Made by a program: the position numbers and the translations under genes. DNA of 29,300 bases from NCBI GenBank assembly GCA_036939755.1, contig JALLAZ010000040.1:1-29300 (forward strand), given 5' to 3'. Origin of the DNA: Stephanodiscus triporus (taxonomy: Eukaryota > Bacillariophyta > Thalassiosirophyceae > Thalassiosirales > Thalassiosiraceae). This document shows positions 9,373 to 18,372 of the stretch, piece after piece. The notes beneath the pieces were generated by a model that made no database searches, had not been told where the DNA came from, and saw only the letters and a list, made by a program, of their open reading frames with translations. The stretch's first letter is position 1. Every line of letters starts with the position of its first letter.

Positions 9373-12347
9373 ATGGCGGTCATCGCGACGATCCAACTCC
9401 GCGACGGCGGCAAGAGATTGCGATTGCCCCCGTGGATGAACGTCCTCCACCTTCCCGAGTACGGCATTCGGGCCGCCGATCCGGCGGGGGGGGCGACGGG
9501 GGTCCGGGGGGGGAAGGACGCGGCGACGGCGACGGCGACGGCCACGGCGACGGTCGAGCCCGGCGCATCCGTCCGTCGGCGATTTTCGTCGTCGAACGGG
9601 CGCGGGACGACGGCCGTCCATCCTCCTCCCCCCCATGCGAACGATGCCCGCGGCTTCGGCTTCGGCTTCGGCGGCGGCGGCTTCGGCGGAGACCTCGACG
9701 CGCCGCGGGTGTCGGCGTCGAATCGCAGGGCCAGGAAGGACGTCGCCCTCGACAGCCTGTTCCCGCCCACCGCGCGCGAAATTCGAGGGAGCGCCAGGTA
9801 CCTGTCGGAGGCGGGCGCGCGGTTGGTCATGCGGGAGGTGGACGATTGCGCGCGGCACTGCCTGAGATATTCCGCCAACCCGAGGAAGCGCGGGAGGTGG
9901 GGGGGGGGGGAAGACACCTCTCCCTCGTACGACGGCACGAGGATGGCGGATGAAGACGGGAGAAGGAGGTGGGGGTGGAGGGAGGTCGATCGGGGAAAAA
10001 ACCTGGCGACTCTTGCCGAGGAAATACGCGACTTTTTTCACATGTTCCAACCCGACGACGACCACGAGGACGAAGGGGTCCGCGAAGGAGGAGAAGACGC
10101 GGGCGCGTCGCATCGTGCTGCCGCGGACCCGCCATCGCCAACGAGGCTACGGACGGAAACCATTCGCCCGACGGACCGACGCGACGCCCTACGCGATCTG
10201 CTCCTCCCCGAGAGGTACGACCCCACCCGCCTGCCGATGGTGTGCGTCAAATGCTATCCCAACGTGTTGGATCGAGCGGAGATCGTCGTGGGCCTGGCAT
10301 CGGACCTATCGAGGAGGAGGACGACGACGACGACTGCGCGATGCGGCGGCAACGCGACGACGCGTCCTCCTCCGAGCGACTCGCCTCGTGTCATGGCGGA
10401 GGAGGCGACGGCGGCGGCGGCGGCATCGGGAGCGGGTGTGGAGGAGGAGGAGGAGGAGGAGGAGGGGGGGGGGAAGTTCGAGGGGAAATCGCCGTGCGTG
10501 TGCGTGGTGCGATCGACCTCCGACCTCGTTCGGCAGGGCCACGCGATCGCTGAGGTTTTATCCCAATGCATATCCAACGACCCGGGGGGGGAGGACTTCG
10601 CGTCGGAGCTCCAACGGCAGCGGAAGCGAATGAGGTCCCATCACCACGGCGGCGCGAATGACGGGGCGTTGTTCAAGTCGATTCGGTCTTGGACGCGATC
10701 GCTGGTGGATTGGGCCGGATACACAGATACCTTCGATTCGGTCATCGTGATACTTGAGGTGAGTGTGCCTTACATTGCCGTTCGTTGCCTTGCTGCAAAA
10801 TGTAATGGCTGCGTCATTTCAGCCTCATCCTTCGATGCGCGTACGCGCCCCATTCCGCAAAACGCAAAAATCAACTACCATACCTCGAAAACGAAGGACC
10901 CCGAAAAGATTCCCTCTCCGTCGTTGGACGCGTTCTTCACCACGCTGGCATCTCTTCGATCGAACGACGGGGTCCCGATTTGCTTGGTCGTGATCGATGG
11001 GACTCCGGGCGGGCTGGGCGATCGACTGTCTCGCCTGCGCGATCCGTCCCTCCGGGGTGCTTCGGGCGGCGTGGCCGCGCGAGATCTGCTCGTGCCATTG
11101 CCAGAAGTTCAGTTAGGTATGTTTGCTCAGGATGAATTTCTCGCGTGGTTGATATCAACCGTCAATGCTCACCTCTGCCTGTTTATACTTGGTGCATGTT
11201 TAGACCTATTCATGGCTAGATTATTCTCGAGTAAGTGCATCCCGACGTTCCTCTGGACCGACCATCGCCTGTTGAAGCACATCCAGGAGGTATTCCGTGA
11301 TTACGACAATTCCATCGTGTCCGTTGCGACGAAACTGAAGTCGGAGTTACGTCGTTATTTCGCGTGTGAGTCATGCAAATGTTCGATCGAACGAGACTGC
11401 CCCCCGACATCAAATCGTCGATACTACTTGCTCATGATATTTAATCTGATGTAAATATCTTTGCAGGTGCTCCCGTCACGGTCGAGTCACTACTGAACTG
11501 CGAAAAATTTACAACCATGCATGAGTCGCGAATCAAGTTTATATATGGAGATGAATACTGTAGGAAAATGTTATCATCGCATTTTTCCTATTTCGCTCCG
11601 ATGACTATGACATTAAATAAAGGTACAAATGATGGACATATCCCTGATTTGTTGTGGAGGATACAAATGTCATACCTGTCTCATCAGATATGTCAGAGGG
11701 TCAGTAATATTTTCAATATATCTCCTCTCGCTGAGATTGGAAGAGTGGCTGGTGCTGAGTTTAGTACAAATGCTCATATGCGCGAACTTCTTCTCCTACT
11801 CTGTAATGTGAGGCGTAAGGTTACAACGTGGAAAGACTCTTCTCCTGATCGCTCGGCTTCATTATGTAGGAAATTGAATGAATGGATTGTTCTTGTTGGA
11901 AAATTCGCTTTGGTTGATTCATCTTCCAACGTTGCCATGGCTAGGGCCCTCGTTGAAAACATAATGGCATGGGCCAGTGGAAACTTGGCAGCGCGAATGA
12001 AATTGGAAGTGTCACATGCAGTACAGCCGCGAAGAGATGTAGCCAAGGCGTTGTGCGCGCCGATGCCCAATGCTCTGACGCCCTGCTCCCTCGCTCATGC
12101 ATGCCGCATTGCTTTCCGGGTCTTTCAATCGCGTGTGATGTCGCTTGCAGAGTGGCACGAGAAGTATTTTGATGTAGTTATAGATCAAGATGGACAAAAG
12201 GCTGGTACGAGGAATACGAATGAAGCTGCATTTTTCTTCGCAGTGTATGAATTAGTGCACATGGGCTTCGTTAGGAAGCTGATCACAGGCAAAAGGAAGG
12301 AGGAAGCCTATGAAAAGATGGCCATAATATGGGGAAATGGAGGATAA
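9373..12347 (+). CDS. ORC3: Origin recognition complex subunit 3
   Basis: Four exons, 9373-10758, 10897-11116, 11204-11365 and 11467-12347, joined by GT-AG introns of 138, 87 and 101 bp, give a continuous 882-residue frame. Recognition: SWTRSLVDWAGYTDTFDSVI followed over the first splice by ILEDPEKIPSPSLDAFF and VPICLVVIDG, matching the ORC3 AAA-like core. The C-terminus has SLAHACRIAFRVFQSRVMSL and AAFFFAVYELVHMGFVRKL ending in IIWGNGG, the ORC3 winged-helix end. ORC3 is a subunit of the six-protein complex that marks replication origins and loads the MCM helicase. The protein is longer than human ORC3 (711 residues) because the N-terminal half carries Gly/Phe, Thr/Ala and poly-Glu runs coded by GGCTTC, GCGACG and GAG repeats. 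Unspliced reading reaches 11454 in the first frame but loses the conserved C-terminus, which supports the introns. Confidence 0.88.
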
Positions 12348-12771
12348 GCGCCATTCTTATCTGCATACTCAACTAACATATATTATACTTCGATGGAATT
12401 GCTGTGCTCACGCTTCTAGGTGCTATGGCCAAGAGTAGTATATCGCACGTACTATTTTTAATAACTACCTTATTCGCCCCACACAGGCAGAGGAAAGGAT
12501 AACTACCTACTTCTCTGCGGCTAACCTGATACAATGCTACTCGCTAAGCTATCTGAAGATGCTTCTGGTGTTTTTTGCTTACTTGGCGGTAGAAGAATAG
12601 TGGCAATTCAACTTTGCCTCCATGTTTTTGGATATCAAGGGACTGCTTGAATGCTCTCCCCCAAATCAGTGTACGTTTCAATAACGTAATTAGAAGTCCT
12701 TAGAATAGAGACTGCTTACTCTCACTTCACTCCCTCCTCCCTGTTAAACCGATGTCGATGTCCTCGCATTA
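12348..12771. other. Spacer between ORC3 and the plastid protein gene, holding an RDR gene piece
   Basis: Apart from the minus-strand RDR segment at 12583-12673, no gene is visible here. This may be a tail-to-tail junction of ORC3 and the polymerase gene in one haplotype or locus copy. Confidence 0.45.
12583..12673 (-). pseudogene. C-terminal exon piece of the RNA-dependent RNA polymerase gene
   Basis: Bases 12619-12673 are identical over exactly 55 bp to 18373-18427, the last assembled bases of the polymerase gene. Reading on past the shared block in the polymerase frame gives GGKVELPLFFYRQ, then CAA/GTAAGC, a good splice donor at 12582. With the shared SLDIQKHG this makes SLDIQKHGGKVELP, matching the conserved RDR C-terminal signature (avDfpKtG..v.iP). 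On the other side of the shared block (12674-12699) the frame stays open only to a TAA at 12700-12702. This is either the true 3' continuation of the polymerase gene, misplaced by the assembler, or a relic of a second copy. I favour the former for the part below 12619. Confidence 0.6.
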
Positions 12772-13763
12772 TTACAATGCCTCGAACGTGATCTCCTGAG
12801 TCTCGTGCAAACTCGTCCCGTCGATGGCTTTCAGCTTGCCCATGAACTCGCTCTCCAGCGGGTCATAGTTAGCCCCGGCCCACGCCCCGTGCTCCTCGAG
12901 GGGCTGGGTGATGCTCACCTTGAAGTCCATGCACCCGCCGCACACCTGACGAGTCACCTGGGCGCCGGGTAGGGCCTTGAGTTTCGGGAGGAATTCGTTC
13001 AGTAGGGATTGACACGCCTTGAGCGATTCCGAGTCGCCCGGTCCACCTGATGGGCCTGCCGAGTACTGTTTTTCATGCGAGAGTGGGTATTCGTGAGTTT
13101 CCACGTAGTAGGGATGTGAGTAATCAAGAGTGGGCCGTCGCGAAAAAAAGTGATATGGCGCAGGAACCACAGCAAGCATCTGACATAAACGCACTGTCCT
13201 TCAGGTCAAGTTTCTAAAGCCACATCACCATGTCCAAGGGACGAAGGTTTCAGCGATATGTTTGGTTCCTCATTAGGGGTCATGCGTCAAAACTCAAATT
13301 ATGGCAACAATCAACAATCATCGGTCCGTTTGAACAAAAAAATCTCTCTCAGGCGAATACAAATAATAGGAATACTTGGTCCACATGCTTAATTCGGAAC
13401 AAGTTTACACAGTATGGTTCATCCTCATTGAGAGCTACCAGGGCACGCGGACGATCTCGCTTTTGCTTGCAAACGCTACCACGCCACGGCAGGACGTACT
13501 AATTAACAACAAACAGCGCACTATGCGGATCGGATGGCGAAAAGAGAAGAGAGAGGAAAAGATTAATGATACCTCACCTTGCAACGCCATTCCCTCGCGA
13601 CGTGCTCGAACGCGACGCCGGTCTCCCCGATCTCCGCTCGTAGTTGAGTCGGGGGCGGCGATGTCGGCGTAATCGACCTGCTGCTACCGGGCGCGAACGC
13701 CTCGGCGGAAGATGCCACGAGCAATGCCGCAGCGGCCGATTCTAGGAAGGCTTGGATCTTCAT
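12772..13763 (-). CDS. Small plastid-targeted protein of unknown function
   Basis: Exon 1 (13763-13578) and exon 2 (13065-12772) join in phase 0 over a 512-bp GT-AG intron (AAG/GTGAGG donor, AAAAACAG acceptor), giving 159 residues. The N-terminus is a signal peptide (AAAALLVASSAEAFAP) with the AFAP motif at the cleavage point, followed by a Ser/Pro/Thr-rich transit region: the standard diatom bipartite plastid leader. The mature part includes AFEHVAREWRCK, then SLKACQSLLNEFLPKLKALP, a paired-cysteine motif VCGGCMDFKV and a GKLKAIDGTS..ETQ end. I do not recognise a characterised family. The CxxC pair could bind metal or be redox active, but nothing else indicates this. The intron is several times longer than others here and could hide a small exon. 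The start is the ATG directly before the hydrophobic core. Confidence 0.72.
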
Positions 13764-14264
13764 ATTGTTGTCGTCGTCGTCGCTGTTATTGCTATTACTA
13801 TCGGCCGCCTCGATGATGCAGTGGTACATCCAGCAAAAACGAATGCAACGAGGAGAGAGTGGATGGAGAGTGATATGCTCTATGAGTGTGTGGTGAAGCC
13901 AAGATCGACCACAAAGTGTAGTAGTTCAAGTGATGGGTGATTGATGGATGGAGATACCTACTACGATACGATGTTATCTCTAGATAGCGTACCATACGAT
14001 ACGGGATTGCATGTTAGATGGGTGCACAAGAGAAAAAGAGAGGAAGTGATGACTCATGACTCATGACTCCGGTCAGGACTTCTCCACAATCGGCGCGACA
14101 ATTTGCGCGCGATTACCCCCAAGAAAAGTCCCCGCCACTTTTGACAATATTTCATTTCTGGAGTCATTCTGAGCAGTTTTTGCCACCTGTAGCATTATGT
14201 ATCTCTCTACGATATCTTGTCATAAAATCCAGCAGGAGTCCTTTCAGAAAAGTCAAACTTAACC
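13764..14264. other. Upstream region of the plastid protein gene
   Basis: No coding sequence recognised. Contains TTG/TCG-type short repeats near 13765-13790 and the TGACTCA cluster at 14050-14069. Confidence 0.4.
14050..14069. promoter_or_regulatory. Tandem TGACTCA motifs (possible bZIP binding cluster)
   Basis: Two perfect, directly abutting TGACTCA heptamers and a third TGACTC-C copy. TGACTCA is the classical AP-1/Gcn4-type bZIP site, and diatoms have many bZIP factors. It lies about 290 bp upstream of the plastid protein start (minus strand) and about 200 bp upstream of the C2-like frame (plus strand). A chance 7-bp tandem repeat is the alternative. Confidence 0.35.
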
Positions 14265-14564
14265 ATGTGGAATCAGGCCCTCATCGCACCCCAGTTCGTC
14301 GCCGCCCGCCCATCCACGCTTCTTGTATTCAAGGAGAAGAAAAATAAATTAGACGAATACATTAATGACGCTGACAGAAACCCGAAGTTTAAGATCAATG
14401 CCCATTCCTTCATTCTATCTGAGCAACATACCCTCGAAGATGCAAGTGGTACAAAGATCGGGACTGTTCACTTGAATCTCTCGAACTATCTCGGCTTATG
14501 CCAGACATATTACCTGGGCACCATGAGCAACAATAAGACGTGCAAAGAAGTCAAAGAGAAGTGA
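14265..14564 (+). pseudogene. Fragment resembling an NT-C2 type domain
   Basis: A 99-codon frame contains FKINAHSFILSEQHTLED followed by GTKIGTVHLNLSNYLG, resembling the second half of N-terminal C2 domains of the EEIG1/EHBP1 class (LGxVxINLSxY). These domains bind membranes or other proteins. The expected first half of the C2 fold and any downstream coiled region are missing. The frame ends soon after, in a lysine-rich tail that no longer fits the family. I read it as a fragment or a partly recognised exon of a gene whose other exons I cannot find in the following 1.5 kb. Identity rests on a single motif. Confidence 0.33.
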
Positions 14565-16068
14565 GCAAGAAAATGAGATTAACCAGTACAAGTACAACAA
14601 TATGTAAATTGATGGCTACAGTTTGTTTGCCATATGCACCTCTTTTTGCCGGAGAAATTAGATACCGACCCTTACTATCACCCACCTGCTTCGTTTTTTC
14701 AACTCGCTTTCTCATTTCTGTTTCTCTGTCGCGCATCCTCGTTTGCTTCTATCTTGCCTGCGTCATGCCGTTACTGCCAAATCATAGGCTTTCTGACCCG
14801 CTGAATTACGCTGTTGACATTCATCACGGCAATACCATCATCGGAAAGGCAAACGGGGACTGGAGCAGGACGGAAAAGACCACGATTTCTCTTGGCAGGA
14901 GGCAGGCGGCCAAGGTCAGAGCCATATGATGGAACTGAATCATGGCATCGTCGACAGATCCATCATCGTCGAAATCGAGGGAGGTGTTGACGTCGTATTC
15001 ATGTTCATGGTTGTGATTGCTCTCTTTGGGATATGCTACAATAAAGAAAGAAAGTATGAAAATATGTTCGACATTCTGTGATAGCGTCACCGTTTGGGGC
15101 AACGGGGGCAGTCAATGATATGAACAATGTCACATTCATAGTTCATACTAGGTAACGATTGATAGCGTCAAGAAATTTCAATAGTTATACTTAGCCAACG
15201 AATATCACAAACTGACTGTTCCACTCTGTATATTTGAGGAGCATGCAAAGCGTAAAAAATATTGGAAGGAGGACGTCTTTCGTGACCTTCTTCATTTTTT
15301 CCTTACCGTTGCCTTGAGCAGGTCCCCCTTCCAAGAATGAGCAATTTCATTTCATCCCCTTTCCTTTGTACCAATATGCACCATCGGTCCCCCTTCAGTC
15401 CGCTATTGGAAATCTCATCACCGTGAGAAAATAAAAGTTTTACCATCCTCGGTCTTGAGTTTTCTGCATGACCACAACATGTAGTAGACGATGTCGAGTC
15501 GATGTTGACGGCAACGTTGTGGCGCTCTGGAAGCACGCAGGCAAGGCTTGCCCCCCCGAAATTTCGTGCAAAAAAATACAATGACCTCTCTACTCTCGCG
15601 CCATCCAAGAATAAAATATGATGCAGCTCTCTTCTTAAGCCCCCCCCCCCCGGCCCACGCCGCCAGCCCCTCGCTCCTTCCTTCCTCCTCACCACCATAC
15701 CACCCAACGAGCATCTTGGGCTTTTTTGGCGCGAACAAAAAAATCCAGTTTTTTCTCCCGCCACCGCGGGAGGGAACATCGCACGCGTAAAAATAGTTCC
15801 GTAAGCTAGTAAATTGATGCCTCCGATCTAGTTCAGCGCGATGGATGCCATTTGCTGGGATCGGGGAAATCCTTTGGCCATTTTTAAGGGGAGCTGCGCA
15901 ACACCCTAATGAAGCCCCCTTCCGATTTGGCCAAAGGATTTTCAGCATGGCGACCAGTTATGAATATATTTCACTCAAACACCTTGCAGATCACCTGATT
16001 TACCTCGCATCATCATCTTCCTTCTGGTTCAGCCTGAACTCCAACTATGACTCCACCTATCTAAACGA
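14565..16068. other. Gene-poor stretch before the transposon-like gene
   Basis: No convincing gene. Contains pyrimidine-rich sequence (14640-14760), a C-run near 15641-15652, an A7 run near 15748-15754 and an imperfect hairpin (15867-15941). Several 80-170 codon frames on both strands are of skewed composition and match nothing I recognise. Confidence 0.4.
15867..15941. repeat. Inverted repeat / hairpin, 14-bp perfect stem
   Basis: AAATCCTTTGGCCA (15867-15880) is exactly complementary to TGGCCAAAGGATTT (15928-15941). Inside the loop, AAGGGG and CCCCTT can add a second short stem. The structure may be a remnant of a small inverted-repeat element, or a transcript hairpin. Confidence 0.6.
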
Positions 16069-16074
16069 TTGAGT

Positions 16075-18371
16075 ATGACACCAAAAGACTACAAGTGCCT
16101 CCTCGTGGCTGCCGACCTTGCCCACTTTCACAAAAGATGGGGTTTCTCCATCAAGATGACTAAGTTGAAGCTCTTCCTTGAGGGGCATCGCTTCGTGACA
16201 ATCAACTGTGATGGCATGTTTGAAGTCGATACAAAGAAGTTGGACTTGAATGTGTTCATCCACGGAACGCCAAAAGTGAATACGGAGCATTTTTACTTCC
16301 TTCGGATTGGTGTACTCAATGCCTCTTCTCCAAGAAAAATTGAGATGCAGAAGGATCCAAATGATGGTCGAATGATAACTACTCCCCCGAGGTTGGGTGG
16401 GCTGCATCTCCAGCAAAGCATCTTTCGAAGATTGATCAAATCAATATTGTGGAACCACTTTCTTGATAATGATTCGGAGGAGGGCAAGGAGGTGGTTGAA
16501 TCCTCTAGCAATGAGGAAGATGACAATGTGGTATCCCCTCCCCCCCCCCCTCCAGAGCGGCCATCATCGGTCGCTGCTAGCATGATTCCAGTGACGAGTG
16601 CTACCCTTGTTGATAATGATACATCTACAAAATATCCCCATCTATCTCAAGCACTGGGTGATGAAGATGGTTCCTTTGATCCAGCCGACCCTTCTGTTCG
16701 CAAATCAATGCAAGGATTACTGCAAGAAATCAATCATCTGTTGAGTACTAAATATGAACTCAATGTACGAGCGTTATCGTCCAATAAGCCTATATCATAT
16801 GTTCGAGTGCCAAGGACAAAGAGTGATAATGCCTTCACAAATTCTAAAGAATGGCTCGACTCCGCCATCAATATCTCTGGATCAGCGTATCGAATGTCTA
16901 AGCACCTCATCAAATTTTATAAAGATTCATTCCTTGCCGCCTGCGAGAAAGAAGGCATACCAGTCATCAAGCCAATGACTGCCACGGCATTCCAAGCCAT
17001 GTTGAATGCAGGAAAGGTAACTGGAACAGGGGAAAGAGAGTTGAAGAAGCATCTCAGCTCCCATCTTGGTAAAGGCTTTTGCCCTACCCGACGAAGCGTC
17101 CATATGTTATCAGAAGGTCATGGTGTTGTTCATTATGGCAGCAAGCAATTTACGTATGATAACAAAGAGAAGTCAGAATTTGTCGAATGGACAGAGAAGA
17201 ATATTGATGAAGAGATTAAAATTTATTTACAGAGGCATCTGACGAGCAAGTCAATAAAGCCATGCGATGTATTGCGTGTTCAGATGGTCGTTGGTGGTGA
17301 TCATGGCGACACCGCTTTCCAGTTCGGGGCATCGTTGTTGGTCGAACTAGCTGACGATAGCAACGTCAGCTTCGAGGTATCTGTTTGCGAACTGATCTGT
17401 CGCAAAGATACTGGACGTTTACTAGAAGAAACAATACTGGAGAGATTAACGAGTGGACTAGAAATTATTTCTACTTTTGAATTACATTTGTTCGAGGATG
17501 AGCTTGGCTCTATCGTTGCAGAGTTTCGTCGCCCGGACCAAAATCAAAACCCAGCAGAAATGCCTACCCACACACCCATCACCGAAGTCTTCGTCACGGG
17601 CGACTTGGCATACCAAGCCATGGTACTGGGGAAAGAGTCGATGGCCGGGCACTGGTGCATGTGGTGCAAGGCCAACAAGCACCAATTTTTTGGTGACAGC
17701 AAATTGTGGACAATGGAAGATCTCGTGAGATGTGGCGGGGATGCAGAAAAAGCAAAACAAGACCCATTGCTTGGTGTTAAAAAAAACCATGGTGGCCGCT
17801 TATACCTTTGTCGCACTACGTGGTTCCCCTTCTCCATTGCGAAATCGGGATAGGGAATCAACTGTTAGAGAAATTGTGGGCAATAATAAATGAGCACATC
17901 GCACATTTCTTACCGGGGGAAGAAGCGATTCGCGCATCTATCCCTGTCCTAAAAAATATCGTCGTTGACACAACCAAAGAAAGGGGCGAGTGGGATGAAT
18001 CTGTTGAGGGGGGGAAAACAGAAGATATTGATGCATGCTGTGGCTGCGTACAACAAGGGACGTGAGATCAGTTTGGCTATCAACAATGAACATGAGGAAT
18101 CAACTCACCTCATCAATTCATCTACATTGAAAGACCTTGACGATATAAGCAATTGTTTTGTCAACAAGCTGAAGCGAGCACACAGTACGTTGGCTGTCCA
18201 GCAGGACAAATTGAAGGTGATGTGGGCGGCAAAAGGGAAAACAGAACATAGTGTTGATACGAAGCTTTTTAAGGTGTTGAAGACGATCGGGGAGGAGTGA
18301 AGTTCTTACCATGGGGGGTCTTTAAATGGGAAAGACATTAAAAAGGTTATGAACAATGTGGGTCATATTTT
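16075..18371 (+). pseudogene. Transposon-like gene, broken by frameshifts at two homopolymers
   Basis: The frame from 16075 runs to a stop at 17853, but the conserved reading switches frame at an A8 run (17779-17786): PWWPLIPLSHYVVPLLHCEI and GIGNQLLEKL continue in a second frame. It switches back near the G7/A4 tract (18008-18018), continuing AVAAYNKGREISLAINNEHE to a stop at 18300, and YHGGSLNGKDIKK follows in another frame. Recognisable blocks are VGGDHGDTAFQFG, VTGDLAYQAMVLGKESMAGHWCMWC and LHCEIGIGN. This pattern (GGDxG, GDxxF/Y with a WCxWC pair, then LHxxxGI) occurs in a widespread, poorly characterised class of eukaryotic mobile-element proteins. I cannot name the superfamily. The Asp and Glu in these blocks could form a DDE-like catalytic set (inference). 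No terminal inverted repeats were found. Codon use is AT-richer than neighbouring genes. Confidence 0.55.
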
Positions 18372-18372
18372 N
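18372..18372. other. Assembly gap (single N)
   Basis: The 55 bp immediately right of this N (18373-18427) are identical to 12619-12673 and the identity ends exactly at 55 bp, as expected of a contig end at a graph node of k=55. Adjacency of the transposon-like gene and the polymerase gene across this N is therefore not established. Confidence 0.85.

Noticed and set aside
11101..11454. Unspliced ORC3 reading through 11117-11203 and 11366-11454
   Set aside because: The inserted residues interrupt ORC3 similarity and the read ends before the winged helix; canonical splice sites restore the frame.
13230..13502. 90-codon plus-strand frame inside the plastid protein intron
   Set aside because: Antisense within an intron and no domain; better explained as non-coding.
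15303..15948. Two overlapping minus-strand frames of about 160-175 codons
   Set aside because: Composition dominated by runs of C and A, no recognisable motif, and no supporting splice or start context.
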